Below, piece after piece: positions 18,901-28,052 of a stretch of DNA of 64,000 nt (position 1 is the stretch's first letter; each line of letters opens with the position of its first letter). The translations under genes were made by a program, and so were the position numbers. The notes under the pieces were generated by a model. That model was not told the DNA's origin. It ran no database searches and saw nothing but the letters and a program-made list of their open reading frames with translations. The stretch comes from Pseudobutyrivibrio ruminis HUN009 (GTDB lineage Bacteria; Bacillota; Clostridia; Lachnospirales; Lachnospiraceae), in the NCBI RefSeq assembly GCF_000703005.1, contig NZ_JNLH01000001.1, positions 2,535,001 to 2,599,000 on the forward strand, written 5' to 3'.

Positions 18901-19406
18901 AAATCTAAAAAAGCCTCGTACAAAACTAACAAATCCGAGGCTTTTCTTTTGAAGCTTTCCGACATCACAGGTGTGGCAATCATCTCCTTGAGCTTTTCCG
19001 GAGTGATGTTGTACTGAGTAAGCTCTGAAATTAATGACTTAACCTGAGTAATGTAGCTGATTCTTGTAATATTATTCCTTAAAGTCTTTATGTCATTAAT
19101 ATTAGAGTTTATTAGCTTGCGAATCACAAGTGATTTTCCTGTATCATCCAATATAGCATTTACACCAGCTCCAAGTTCTTCAAATACTCTGTATGCCAAG
19201 CGATTAAATGATAGAACATCGATGTTCATAATACACTTGTTAGGGTGCATAGAAACAAGAAGTCTTTGGGTGGACATGGTGTACTGTTCTGGCACAATAA
19301 CAAGAAAATTCTTGTCTTTATTTGCCATAGCTTCTTTTATTATTCTTTTATAAAGGGTAGTGGATTTACCACTACCCGAGTTACCAATTATTAATGATAA
19401 TGACAT
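15945..19406 (-). CDS. addB: ATP-dependent helicase/nuclease subunit B
   Basis: A 1153-residue partner of AddA. It has an N-terminal Walker A (GNSGSGKST, residues 8-16) and a C-terminal nuclease domain (DYKSSG near 965). The four cysteines of the AddB iron-sulfur staple are present: one near 785 (NECSYKYF) and three in CKYCGFKSVC near 1115. The subunit recognises the Chi-like sequence and cuts the 5' strand. It is co-transcribed with addA. Confidence 0.96.
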   Translation of the reverse strand: MSLSLIIGNSGSGKSTTLYKRIIKEAMANKDKNFLVIVPEQYTMSTQRLLVSMHPNKCIMNIDVLSFNRLAYRVFEELGAGVNAILDDTGKSLVIRKLINSNINDIKTLRNNITRISYITQVKSLISELTQYNITPEKLKEMIATPVMSESFKRKASDLLVLYEAFLDFINGKYVTTESILSTLNDMLDSSEIVNGSTVVLDGFTGFTPIQYQLVEHMLAICEEVAVTITADEDTPLLENLADDELFSMSSEFAIRMNKIAKRVGVTINKPTYISRENGWLSDNEILSHLEKNIFRAKPQKYLGEEEPNNHVLLTSLRSQREELQYVAIEINKLVREGMHYKDIAVVAPNLEEYRYLVSGIWSDYDIPYFVDAKTEILFHPMTEAIDALFDIFDNDFRREDVFRFLRTNLTDLTFEEMDYLENYLISTGIRGKKKYFHPFAIRSNSYSKDEDLLRVNEIREKFIAPFMAFDKQISKKCSVRTIATALYEIICYFDFEGQIKSREKLFEEGNQPVKAKEYSQIYQVIMDILDKLVGILGDEEMDLEEFHDIFEAGLSAASIGVIPPANDSVILGDIERTRLSNIKVLFCIGASDDAIPKKVENGGILSQLEREQLLAQGFELAPSDRQKSFRQRFYLYLMLTKPNEKLYITMPRVDSAGKAVNPSYLIDLLKNMFENLSLKEIESFAIEDRLLSKKSSLNYMIELVNKAASFGLESLSEQERVVLQELLNWAKEDSAEELDILLKGAFFEHKREDFSDDIMLAVNEALNADETIKGSVSRFELYNECSYKYFLTYIMKLQEREKFELSSIDMGNFYHEAIQRYSDSLKADNKTFKGVTEEEREAYIETAISQTFQSMAKVATLEDSTQRYIVESMKATLRHVVEIITTQVSRGEFEPELFEKKIQSEIINPVSGEVVANLNGKVDRIDLTEGDDRAVRIIDYKSSGHKLDLDECYYGISMQLPIYMGVVLDKLKDKYPNSTMHPSAMLYYEMANKFLELSSSGENVKEKQLKLSRMEGILSSEPEDLAANDSTVGIEDWQTKESSIVPFGVKKDGELLASANAISREDMKTVIDYAALSAAKTAEGIINGQFEPAPAKLGTQIDACKYCGFKSVCHFDENEPGYQARNLDKHKNKSDVLELMKEELGDKDSGTN

Positions 19407-19421
19407 TATTACTCCTAGTGA

Positions 19422-20969
19422 TTATTGAGGGAACATACCTCGTAGCATAGTTGCCATAGAGCCCATTCTAGACCTCTGGTAAGGCTTTCCCTTCAAATAT
19501 AATTCTGCAACATTAATATTCTTTAATTCTTCCACTGGAACCTCGTATGGATTTGAATCAAGAATAACTATATCACAGCTTTTGCCCATCTCCAACGTTC
19601 CTCTCTCCTTCTCATCAAATAATGAGTAGGCTCCATTATATGTAGCCATTCTAAGGGCATCAAAAACAGACACAGACTCTTCTGGATTTCTGTTGTTACA
19701 AGCATCGTGAATCCACATAATTGGATTTGGGTCAGAGGCAGGAGCATCTGAATTAAAGCACACCTTTATTCCCATATCATTGATAGTTTTAAGTGGATTA
19801 ATTCTTTCAAATCTATCATCTGACAACATCGCTTTAACAAAATCATCTACACCAGAAATATGTGACAGCATAGAAGGCCTAGCGGAAATCATAATATTGT
19901 ATCTCTTGCAGGTCTTTAAAGCACGCTCTGTAGGAAGTGAACCGTGTAAAATGATATGTCTATGATCGTATCTAGGATAATCCTCAAGGGCTAATGCAAT
20001 TGCATTTACCGCCTGTTCAAAGGCTGCATCCCCAACAGCATGTAAAGCTATTTGATAGCCCGCCCTGTTGGCATTAATACAGAACTTTTGAACATCGATA
20101 TCATCATAATATGAGACACCTTTGTTTTTTACAGTAGCATAATCATCTATTAAAGCTGCATCTAAGTTGGCAAAAGTACCATCCAAATCTGCAAATACTA
20201 CACGATTCATATCTTTTTTGGTAATCTTATCCACATTAGAGCACTGATATGCAACTCTCAGTTGCATTCCATTATCAAGTCCTTTCGCTACCGAACGCTC
20301 CATATCAAAATCATAATCTCGAATAAAACCTAAACCACTAGCTGAGCAAATCAATCCGACTCCTCTACTTGCCAGGAAATCTGATGTTTCCATCATTGAA
20401 TCAATGACTTTCTTGGTAGATAAGCCATGAGTTATAAATTCGCAGGCGGCAGCAAAAGCTTCCTGTTTCAATTCTCCTGTAACAGGATTGAATCCTCTAA
20501 GATTTTCCGCCTTAGACTTAACAGCCTCAATAAAAAGACTATTAGCAACACCTGAATGGGCATCATGTTTTATGATAAATGCGGCCTTTTCAGGACAAGC
20601 CTTATCCATCTGTTCTCTAAGAATTAAATATCCTTCTGAAACAGAAAACTCTGTTGCACCAAAGCCTACGATTATACTCTCTCTTGATTCTTTTGCATAT
20701 TTTTCCAACTGTTCCAATATCTTTGCATTGGAATCAGTATCATTTATTGGAAACATCTTATGTAATACAGAAAAGCCAGAATAATGTGTATGGGTATCTA
20801 CAAATGCAGGCAAAGCAACATTTTTGCCTAACTCGATAGGAGGAACCACCTCATACTGAGTTGGTAATGTGTTGCCAATATAAGCAATACGCCCTTCCCT
20901 TTCAACCAAGTAATTAGCAATTGTATTGTTTTCATCACAAGTGATTATTGTTCCATGAAATACCTGCAT
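19422..20969 (-). CDS. Amidohydrolase family protein (YtcJ-like)
   Basis: A 515-residue metal-dependent hydrolase of the amidohydrolase superfamily, YtcJ-like branch. The N-terminal metal-binding motif DTHTHYSG (~58-65), central LHAVGDAAFEQA and HGSLPT segments and a late NSDAPASDPNPI (~410) with the metal-binding Asp are all visible. It probably removes a group from an N-substituted or ring amide; the substrate cannot be read from sequence. It stands 15 bp after addB starts and 25 bp before pfk ends, so it may share a transcript with them. Confidence 0.85.
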   Translation of the reverse strand: MQVFHGTIITCDENNTIANYLVEREGRIAYIGNTLPTQYEVVPPIELGKNVALPAFVDTHTHYSGFSVLHKMFPINDTDSNAKILEQLEKYAKESRESIIVGFGATEFSVSEGYLILREQMDKACPEKAAFIIKHDAHSGVANSLFIEAVKSKAENLRGFNPVTGELKQEAFAAACEFITHGLSTKKVIDSMMETSDFLASRGVGLICSASGLGFIRDYDFDMERSVAKGLDNGMQLRVAYQCSNVDKITKKDMNRVVFADLDGTFANLDAALIDDYATVKNKGVSYYDDIDVQKFCINANRAGYQIALHAVGDAAFEQAVNAIALALEDYPRYDHRHIILHGSLPTERALKTCKRYNIMISARPSMLSHISGVDDFVKAMLSDDRFERINPLKTINDMGIKVCFNSDAPASDPNPIMWIHDACNNRNPEESVSVFDALRMATYNGAYSLFDEKERGTLEMGKSCDIVILDSNPYEVPVEELKNINVAELYLKGKPYQRSRMGSMATMLRGMFPQ

Positions 20970-20994
20970 TTTTCTCCTCCATACCCCTCATTAA

Positions 20995-22233
20995 CTATTT
21001 TTTAACTGGTCTGTAAATGTGTCTTGGAATACCATCTACCATGATAGGCGATACATCCCCTTGTATCAGTGGTCTAACATATGTAATAAAGGCTTCTGTT
21101 ACATATGTACCATCATGAGTAATCCAATTTCTAGGTACAAGCTTTTCGTCATTAGCAATCTTGTGAACATCCTTAACCTCTGTACCACACTGATAAGGAT
21201 CATCTGAATGGCGAGTAAGTGTAACCATCTTGCCTGTATCTCCCTCATCTGCAGCAAGGACGGCAGCACCACCAACCTGATATGCTTCAAGAATATCAAC
21301 ACGTGAAGCTAAATGTGAGCCAGCTCTCTGAAGTGTAGAAAGCTCAATAGCTCTTGTCTTACAGCCAAGCTCTCTTCCAATGTAGTTACATAGATAAGCA
21401 GCTGTTCCTGTAAGCTGTTTGTGATTGAATGCATCTACGAATTCAACATTATCACCTAGCTCACATACATATTTACCTTCTTTTGTATGAATACCTTCAG
21501 ATATACATACAACTACTGATTTCTGTGTTTTAAGAAGCTTTACAACTCTTTCCTTAAATTTACTAAGATCAAAAGCAACTTCTGGTAAATAGATTAAATC
21601 TGGTCCCTCACAATCCTCTCCTTTTGCAAGGATAGATGCACCTGTAAGCCAACCAGCATTACGTCCCATGATTTCCACAATTGTTACAAGGCCTTTGTCA
21701 TATTCGAGGCAGTGGCCATCGCGGATAATCTCTTTAACTGATGTACCAATATATTTAGCAGCACTACCAAATCCAGGTGTGTGGTCAGTAAGTGCTAAAT
21801 CATTATCGATAGTCTTAGGACATCCTATAAATCTAATTTCGGAACCTGTAAGAATGGCGTAATCAGAGAGCTTCTTGATGGTATCCATAGAATCGTTACC
21901 ACCAATGTAGATTAACGCCTCAATTTCGAGCTTGTTAAGAATTGAAAATATTTTTTCATAGGTTGCCATGTCTTTGTGAATTTCAGGAAGTTTGAAGCGA
22001 CATGAACCAAGATACGCTGCTGGAGTTCGCTTTAAAAGCTCAACATCCAAATCATTTTTGATGAAATCAGAAAGATCAATATAATCCTCTTCCATCAAGC
22101 CTTTGATTCCGTGGAGCATACCGTATACCTTGCCAGCACCACGGTCTTTTGCTGTTCTGAACACTCCTGCTAAAGAAGAGTTGATTGCGGCGGTCGGTCC
22201 GCCTGATTGTCCCACAATTACGTTTCCAGTCAT
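20995..22233 (-). CDS. 6-phosphofructokinase, probably pyrophosphate-dependent
   Basis: A 412-residue phosphofructokinase. Two diagnostic sites point to PPi, not ATP, as the phosphoryl donor: GGNDS in place of the ATP-type GGDGS (Asp where ATP enzymes have Gly) and PKTIDND in place of PGTIDND (Lys). The fructose-6-phosphate site MGRNAGWL and the TLQRAGSHLAS segment are intact. The enzyme would act in glycolysis and run reversibly. GGGGGT precedes the start. ATP use is not excluded without assay. Confidence 0.9.
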   Translation of the reverse strand: MTGNVIVGQSGGPTAAINSSLAGVFRTAKDRGAGKVYGMLHGIKGLMEEDYIDLSDFIKNDLDVELLKRTPAAYLGSCRFKLPEIHKDMATYEKIFSILNKLEIEALIYIGGNDSMDTIKKLSDYAILTGSEIRFIGCPKTIDNDLALTDHTPGFGSAAKYIGTSVKEIIRDGHCLEYDKGLVTIVEIMGRNAGWLTGASILAKGEDCEGPDLIYLPEVAFDLSKFKERVVKLLKTQKSVVVCISEGIHTKEGKYVCELGDNVEFVDAFNHKQLTGTAAYLCNYIGRELGCKTRAIELSTLQRAGSHLASRVDILEAYQVGGAAVLAADEGDTGKMVTLTRHSDDPYQCGTEVKDVHKIANDEKLVPRNWITHDGTYVTEAFITYVRPLIQGDVSPIMVDGIPRHIYRPVKK

Positions 22234-22305
22234 TACATTTTACCCCCAATCATTTAAGTTTCATGATTTATTATCAACAGCTAGTGCTGCAATAATCCCC
22301 AAAAA

Positions 22306-22566
22306 TCAATCATCTCTAGGATCGTCCCTAAAATGCCCTGCAATAATATCGCATACACACCAAATACCTCCTCCAATGGTGGATGCAATAAATATCTTGA
22401 TAACGTTTATTATTAAATTGCCGGCTGTAAGGGTACCACCAGTAAAACCTGTAACTAGCCAATAAACTGGCCGAACAAATAGCCAATAGCCTCCAATATA
22501 TAAGCCGAGGACTGTGCCAAGAACGCTAAATAGCACAGCTAAGGCTTTCTTTGCACTCTTTTTCAT
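22306..22566 (-). CDS. Small membrane protein of unknown function
   Basis: An 86-residue protein with a Lys-rich N-terminus and two or three hydrophobic segments (about 9-35 and 45-70), ending in a charged HFRDDPRDD tail. I know no family for it. It sits between pfk and a PAP2 phosphatase on the same strand. It looks like an integral membrane peptide, orientation unknown. Confidence 0.6.
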   Translation of the reverse strand: MKKSAKKALAVLFSVLGTVLGLYIGGYWLFVRPVYWLVTGFTGGTLTAGNLIINVIKIFIASTIGGGIWCVCDIIAGHFRDDPRDD

Positions 22567-22598
22567 ATAATATAATTGCTCCTACAATATAATCCTAC

Positions 22599-23132
22599 TT
22601 AAAATGGTAGCATAATGAGGCCAAAAACGCCACATAAAATACCATAACAAATAACTGCAATTATAAGGGCTACGGCAAAGCCTGCGATTACATCCTTGAT
22701 AAAATGCACACCGCCAATAACTCTTATTACGGCAAGTGCTAATCCAAGGATTATCACAAACACTGCTAATGCCACAGATGACTGCATGATTGTAAAAGCT
22801 ACCATGAAAATAGAAAATACGTGTCGGCTTGGAAAGCTTTTTCCATTTGTATCTTTATTCAACGCTGGAACAAAATCATATACTTCATATGGTCTTGGAG
22901 CACTAATGATTTTTCTAAAAAGAGAAACGATTATAAAAGAAACCCCAGGAATTAAAATGCTTCTATACAAAAGATTATAGTCTCCTGAAGGGTCAAAGAA
23001 CGCCCCGTAAACAAGATATCCTGCGTACAGCAAGACTGTAATATAAGTAATGGCCTTGTCCAGCACATTAAGAGCTGTAACAAGACCATTATTATTTTTA
23101 ATATGTTCTGTAATTGCTTTGTAAGCTATCAT
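22599..23132 (-). CDS. PAP2-family membrane phosphatase
   Basis: A 177-residue membrane protein with the three PAP2 motifs: K-x6-RP (KIISAPRP), PSRH (FPSRHVFS, ~101-108) and R-x5-H-x3-D (RVIGGVHFIKD, ~137-147). Five to six membrane spans. It likely dephosphorylates a lipid phosphate or undecaprenyl pyrophosphate at the membrane surface. Its start codon is four bases after the carD stop, so the two are coupled. Confidence 0.9.
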   Translation of the reverse strand: MIAYKAITEHIKNNNGLVTALNVLDKAITYITVLLYAGYLVYGAFFDPSGDYNLLYRSILIPGVSFIIVSLFRKIISAPRPYEVYDFVPALNKDTNGKSFPSRHVFSIFMVAFTIMQSSVALAVFVIILGLALAVIRVIGGVHFIKDVIAGFAVALIIAVICYGILCGVFGLIMLPF

Positions 23133-23135
23133 AAA

Positions 23136-23669
23136 TTATGCACCTATTAAAACAGTATTTGCGGTATGTGTTTTAACAGCTTCCTCAAAAAGATTCTGTG
23201 CAAATGTAATATCCTTTCCCATAGAAAAAGCCATTTCCTCGTAAAGCTTGCGACCTGCGACTGAAAGTGTCTTTTCATCAAGGGCCATTACCTTTTTGCC
23301 AGCAGCAATTCTCTGCCACTTTCTGATAAGTACTGTCTTTACTACCTGGGCCAATGACTCAGGTGTAAACTCACCCATTACCTCTTTAAATTTTTCCTGA
23401 AGAGCTCTTTCGTTTGGCTCCTCAATGCACTCAATGTTGTCAATGTTTTCAAGAATTCTAGTAAAAGTCTCCTGCTTTGCTACTGGACGTAACCTAACTG
23501 ATGAGCCACTAATTGGAGTAAATACCTTTGCCCCTGCCTTAAATACAGGCGACATGCAGTAATAAGTTTTGCGAGAACCTTTGCCCATAAGCTCCATGTC
23601 ATCAATATCTTCAATCTGACAAACACCACTGCCCTCATGAACTAAATAATCGCCTACCTGATATTCCAT
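23136..23669 (-). CDS. CarD-family transcriptional regulator
   Basis: A 177-residue protein with an N-terminal CarD/CdnL RNA polymerase interaction domain (YQVGDYLVHEGSGVCQIEDI, residues 3-22, to ~60) and a helical C-terminal domain. CarD proteins bind the polymerase beta subunit and stabilise open complexes at housekeeping promoters. No ribosome binding site oddity. It is the first gene of the carD-PAP2 unit. Confidence 0.93.
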   Translation of the reverse strand: MEYQVGDYLVHEGSGVCQIEDIDDMELMGKGSRKTYYCMSPVFKAGAKVFTPISGSSVRLRPVAKQETFTRILENIDNIECIEEPNERALQEKFKEVMGEFTPESLAQVVKTVLIRKWQRIAAGKKVMALDEKTLSVAGRKLYEEMAFSMGKDITFAQNLFEEAVKTHTANTVLIGA

Positions 23670-23883
23670 TTTACACCATCCTTCTAAACCATTACAACAA
23701 GTACCTCCATAACTCCTATTCCCCTAAGATATAGTTTCGATAGGTCTATTATAGCACGATTTGCCTTGTCTAGACACAAAAAATTCACATTCGTGAATTA
23801 TTCCCACGAATATTTAAAATTGTAAGATGGAATTTGTAAAAAATGACAACATTCTGACAAATTAAAAGAAAAAAGAAAAGGGT

Positions 23884-24220
23884 TAGACTGTGAGCCGGGT
23901 TATGTCTTTTAAAGTAGTCATCTATCTAGGATTACTGTCGCCAATAATCTCAAGCGTTCAACCTAGTGCTGGCGGGCCGCGTACGCACTTTTTAGAACTT
24001 GCTTCGGATGGGGTTTACATGGCTTTCGTTGTTACCAACGAAACGGTGGTCTCTTACACCGCCTTTCCACCCTTACCCACAATAAAATGGGCGGTTTATT
24101 TCTGTTGCACTATCCTTGGAGTTGCCTCCACCAGCCGTTAGCTGGCACCCTTGCCCTGTGAAGCCCGGACTTTCCTCTCTCCTATCATTACAATAGAACA
24201 GCGACTACTCATCTAGCCCT
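23884..24220 (-). ncRNA. rnpB: RNase P RNA
   Basis: Minus-strand RNA of about 340 nt with the hallmark RNase P blocks: GAGGAAAGTCCGGGCTTC near the 5' side, then GGAAACAACTCC-like and AGTGCAACAGAAA segments, and near the 3' end AGATAGATGACT followed by ACATAACCCGGCT. It matures the 5' ends of tRNAs. It lies right behind the nucleoside kinase gene. The ends are set from the outer stem and are accurate to a few bases. Confidence 0.93.
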
Positions 24221-24232
24221 TTATAAACATTA

Positions 24233-25897
24233 TTAAAGAATACAGCTTCCTCCAATAAACTCGCGAACCAGAGAATTGTTTGGAATAACATCTGGTGCCA
24301 TTGGAAGGAAGTAATCTAAAAGCTTTATGAGACGCTTTGCCTCTGGATACATTGGATGATCAGATGGAATTGCATATAGTTGAGGATCAACATATAGCTT
24401 AAGCACTGCCATCTCGTATATTAAAGCTGTGTTGAAAACATGATCTGCCTGCTCCTGGAATGGGAAAATGTATTTTTCCTCTCCTCTTCTAACAGAATCC
24501 CACATTGCTATGGTCTCTGCCGCAGATGTAGCTCTCGTTCTTGAATCTCGTACAATTCTACGAATCAATCTGCCGTCAGCAGTTGAAAGTGGATTGTGTT
24601 CATCAATTGAAAGCTGTGTCAATGCAGAAAGATAAATCTTATATTTGCTTTCAGCAGGAAGTGATGAACTCATTCGATCGTTAAGTCCATGAATTCCTTC
24701 GATAACAAGTATATCATTTTTTCCTAACTGCATATAGTGGTCATTATACTCTCTTTTTCCAATTTTGAAATTAAAATTTGGAAGAAGAACTCTTTCGCCT
24801 TTTAAAAGCTTAACCATGCACTCGTTAAAATATGGAATATCAAGGCCTTCTATTGACTCAAAGTCCTTTTCTCCATATTCATCTATAGGCATTTGATCAC
24901 GGTTTAAATAAAAATCATCAAGTGGTACTGGATGAGGCACGCAACCTAAAGCTCTAAGCTGTGCAGAAAGCTTGTGTGAAAATGTGGTCTTTCCTGATGA
25001 TGAAGGGCCAGCCATCATAACAAACTTAACATCCTTGTTTGAAGCAATTGTACGAGCAAGCTCGCCAATATTACGCTCCATAATTGCCTCTTGAGATAAG
25101 ACAATGTCTTTTATTCTGCCACTTGCTATAGCATCATTTAATGCACCAACAGTAGGAACTCCCATTGTTCGTCCAAATTCAGATGCTGCCTGCTGAACTG
25201 AAAATAGCTTCATTGGACTGGTAAACTCTGCAACTACCCTTGAGTCTCCCTTAAGCTTATTTGCATTAGGGAATAACAACATAAAGCCATGTTCAAATTT
25301 CATCAAATCAAAATACTGAAGATACTTGGTAGATGGTACCATGTATCCGTAGAAATAATCAATACATCCATCCAAATCGTACACATTTATATTTGAACTT
25401 GTACGATATTTAAGCAACCGCTCCTTATCTTTCATATTGAAGCTATTGAACAATTCCTTTGCCTGGCTGGTTTTAATTGAATACTTCTTAAGAGGAATAT
25501 CCTGCTTAACTAAATCAAGCATTACTTTTTTAAGCTCCTCAAGCTTTTCCTCTGTGATTTCACCAACTCCATCAATAGTGCAGAAATCCCCTTGACCCAA
25601 GGAATGCTCTACCCTAAGGTATGGATTTGCTGGCAATGGATATACATCCATAAGAGCGCGCTGAAGTAAAAATACTACACTTCTACGGTATGCTCTACGA
25701 CCGTCTTTGTCAGCTGTAGTTAGGAATTCTAGCTCTGCAACACCTGTTACAACCGTGTGTAGCTCGGTAAGGCTGCCTTTGTACTTTGCAAGGACAATAT
25801 CATCCTTATAATCAGCCTGATGAGCTTCTGCAATGTCTAATAACTTTGTACCGTCTTCGTAAATCTCTTCCTTACCGTTAATAATTACTTTAGCCAT
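24233..25897 (-). CDS. Nucleoside (uridine) kinase with TGS and ThrRS-like N-terminus
   Basis: A 554-residue fusion. Residues ~1-65 resemble a TGS domain and ~65-190 the threonyl-tRNA synthetase second additional domain; a P-loop kinase of the uridine kinase/phosphoribulokinase type follows, with Walker A GPSSSGKT near 298-305. Such proteins are annotated as nucleoside kinases in Clostridia. The N-terminal half may sense or bind RNA or amino acid, which is unproven. Its start overlaps the end of trmK by 8 bp. Confidence 0.85.
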   Translation of the reverse strand: MAKVIINGKEEIYEDGTKLLDIAEAHQADYKDDIVLAKYKGSLTELHTVVTGVAELEFLTTADKDGRRAYRRSVVFLLQRALMDVYPLPANPYLRVEHSLGQGDFCTIDGVGEITEEKLEELKKVMLDLVKQDIPLKKYSIKTSQAKELFNSFNMKDKERLLKYRTSSNINVYDLDGCIDYFYGYMVPSTKYLQYFDLMKFEHGFMLLFPNANKLKGDSRVVAEFTSPMKLFSVQQAASEFGRTMGVPTVGALNDAIASGRIKDIVLSQEAIMERNIGELARTIASNKDVKFVMMAGPSSSGKTTFSHKLSAQLRALGCVPHPVPLDDFYLNRDQMPIDEYGEKDFESIEGLDIPYFNECMVKLLKGERVLLPNFNFKIGKREYNDHYMQLGKNDILVIEGIHGLNDRMSSSLPAESKYKIYLSALTQLSIDEHNPLSTADGRLIRRIVRDSRTRATSAAETIAMWDSVRRGEEKYIFPFQEQADHVFNTALIYEMAVLKLYVDPQLYAIPSDHPMYPEAKRLIKLLDYFLPMAPDVIPNNSLVREFIGGSCIL

Positions 25898-26612
25898 GAC
25901 TCTTCCTCCGTTTCAGCTCCACTTGCTGTATTAGCTCAAGCTCATTCAACAGTATCGCTTTTCTATGTTGTATTGGGTCAGTGACTTCTGATGCTTGAAG
26001 TGATTCAAGCTTATTGAGGATTGATGTATATTCTCTTTTATTCTTTTCTAAAAGCACCTGCAATAAATCTGGAGATTTTTCAATAATGATTGGACCATAT
26101 TCAAGCTCAGCATCCGAAAGCTCGGTGCGTTGGCCAGAAAACGAAACTTTCATTATAGGATAAATCTTGCCTTCTTCAGTACATAAGCTTTCATCAAGAA
26201 ATTGAAAACCATTTTCCACAAGATACTCACGAAGAGCTCTGTATTCTGACTGAGGTTCCAAAATAAGTGTCTTTGCACTCTTTGCAACCATAAGCCTTGC
26301 ATCTAAAATCCTCTTGATTAAGGCACCACCCATACCACAAATACATATGACATCTGCCTCAGACTCATCAAGCTTGGCCAATCCATCTGATAATCTGAAT
26401 GTGACCTGGTCTGAAAGATTAGCCCGTTCAACATTAACCTTTGCTGATTCAAGCGGACCTTTATTTACGTCCATTGCTATGGCTTTATTAGCCATTTTAT
26501 TTTCTAAAAGAGAAATTGTAAGATAGCCATGGTCACAGCCAACATCGGCAATGGTGTCACACTTAGGCACCATGTCATATATAATTTGTAATCTTGGAGA
26601 TAATTTTATCAT
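25890..26612 (-). CDS. trmK: tRNA (adenine-22-N1)-methyltransferase TrmK
   Basis: A 240-residue SAM-dependent methyltransferase. The N-terminal Rossmann SAM site is DVGCDHGYL (~22-30), and the catalytic-loop signature ICGMGGALI (~91-99) and the C-terminal helical coiled region fit the TrmK/YqfN family that makes m1A22 in tRNA. Position directly behind rpoD is the classical Firmicute gene order and supports the call. Confidence 0.92.
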   Translation of the reverse strand: MIKLSPRLQIIYDMVPKCDTIADVGCDHGYLTISLLENKMANKAIAMDVNKGPLESAKVNVERANLSDQVTFRLSDGLAKLDESEADVICICGMGGALIKRILDARLMVAKSAKTLILEPQSEYRALREYLVENGFQFLDESLCTEEGKIYPIMKVSFSGQRTELSDAELEYGPIIIEKSPDLLQVLLEKNKREYTSILNKLESLQASEVTDPIQHRKAILLNELELIQQVELKRRKSHG

Positions 26613-26648
26613 TTATTTATGTATAAACCTTGTAATTAAATCATGATT

Positions 26649-28040
26649 TTACTGATCAAGGTAATCCTTAAGCTTTCTGCTTCGGCTTGGGTGACGAAGC
26701 TTTCTAAGAGCCTTTGCCTCAATCTGTCTGATACGCTCACGAGTAACATTGAATTCCTTACCTACTTCTTCAAGTGTGCGTGCCTTTCCATCCTCAAGAC
26801 CGAATCTAAGGATAAGAACGCGCTGCTCACGCTCTGTAAGTGTCTCAAGAACCTCGTGAAGCTGTTCCTTTAAAAGTGTAAATGTTGCAGCCTCTGCTGG
26901 CACTGGAACATTTTCATCTGGAAGGAAATCACCAAGGTGGCTATCTTCCTCCTCACCGATAGGAGTCTCAAGTGAAACTGGCTCCTGAGAAATCTTTAAG
27001 ATTTCGTGCACTCTGTCTACTGTGATGCCCATTGCTGCTGCAATTTCCTCTGGAGTTGGTTCGCGGCCATACTCCTGTAGTAACTGTCTAGAAACTCTGA
27101 TGAGTTTGTTGATTGTCTCAACCATATGTACAGGGATACGGATTGTACGAGCCTGATCTGCAATAGCACGAGTGATAGCCTGTCTAATCCACCATGTAGC
27201 ATATGTAGAGAACTTGTAACCCTTGTGATAATCAAACTTTTCAACAGCCTTCATAAGACCAAGGTTACCTTCCTGAATAAGATCAAGGAAAAGCATTCCA
27301 CGACCTACGTAACGCTTTGCAATAGAAACAACAAGACGAAGGTTTGCCTCAGCAAGCTTGTTCTTTGCTTCCTGATCGCCGTCCTCCATTCTCTGAGCAA
27401 GTTCAACCTCTTCCTCTGCTGAAAGAAGTGGTACCTTACCAATTTCCTTAAGGTACATACGAACTGGATCTTCGATGCTTACTGAATCAGGTACTGACAT
27501 ATCGATATCTTCAATATCCTCATCATCACTAGCAAGAAGAAGTGCATCAGATGGGCCTGAAGAGAAGTTTACATCAATACCTCTCTTATCAAGGTATGTA
27601 AGGATACGCTCCATCTGCTTTGCATCGATTTTATAGTCCTTTAAGAACTCTGAAATTTCATAATCCTCGATAATGCTCTTCTGAGACTTTGCAATCTTTA
27701 CAAGCTCAGTAACCTTTGAATCTAATTCATCGCTTCCGAATGAATCTAGGTCATCATCGTCATCATCGTCATCATCTCTATCAACTGATGTCTTTGCTCC
27801 TACAGATGCAAGGAACTCATCAACGTCCTCATCATCAGCTGTCTCATCAATGTTGTCGAAATCATGCTCGTTAAATTCAAGATCCTCTGCTGAAATCTCT
27901 TCTAAGTCTGCAAAGTTTACATCTTTGTCATCAGACTCTGACTCTTCTGATTCAGCCTCGTCTGCTTCTGCTAAAAATGCATCTGCAGCTGCTTCTAAAT
28001 CCTGGTTTTCGATTAGTTCTTCAACTTTCTTTTTTGCCAT
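26649..28040 (-). CDS. rpoD: Primary sigma factor RpoD (sigma-A)
   Basis: A 463-residue housekeeping sigma factor. A long acidic N-terminus includes an uninterrupted run of nine Asp near residue 93. It is followed by region 1.2 (MYLKEIGKVPLLS), region 2 with the -10 recognition helix (STYATWWIRQAITRAIADQA), region 3 and the region 4 helix-turn-helix (EEVGKEFNVTRERIRQIEA) that reads the -35 box. It is 12 bp downstream of dnaG, the classical dnaG-rpoD operon. Confidence 0.97.
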   Translation of the reverse strand: MAKKKVEELIENQDLEAAADAFLAEADEAESEESESDDKDVNFADLEEISAEDLEFNEHDFDNIDETADDEDVDEFLASVGAKTSVDRDDDDDDDDDLDSFGSDELDSKVTELVKIAKSQKSIIEDYEISEFLKDYKIDAKQMERILTYLDKRGIDVNFSSGPSDALLLASDDEDIEDIDMSVPDSVSIEDPVRMYLKEIGKVPLLSAEEEVELAQRMEDGDQEAKNKLAEANLRLVVSIAKRYVGRGMLFLDLIQEGNLGLMKAVEKFDYHKGYKFSTYATWWIRQAITRAIADQARTIRIPVHMVETINKLIRVSRQLLQEYGREPTPEEIAAAMGITVDRVHEILKISQEPVSLETPIGEEEDSHLGDFLPDENVPVPAEAATFTLLKEQLHEVLETLTEREQRVLILRFGLEDGKARTLEEVGKEFNVTRERIRQIEAKALRKLRHPSRSRKLKDYLDQ

Positions 28041-28052
28041 TTTTATTCCTTT

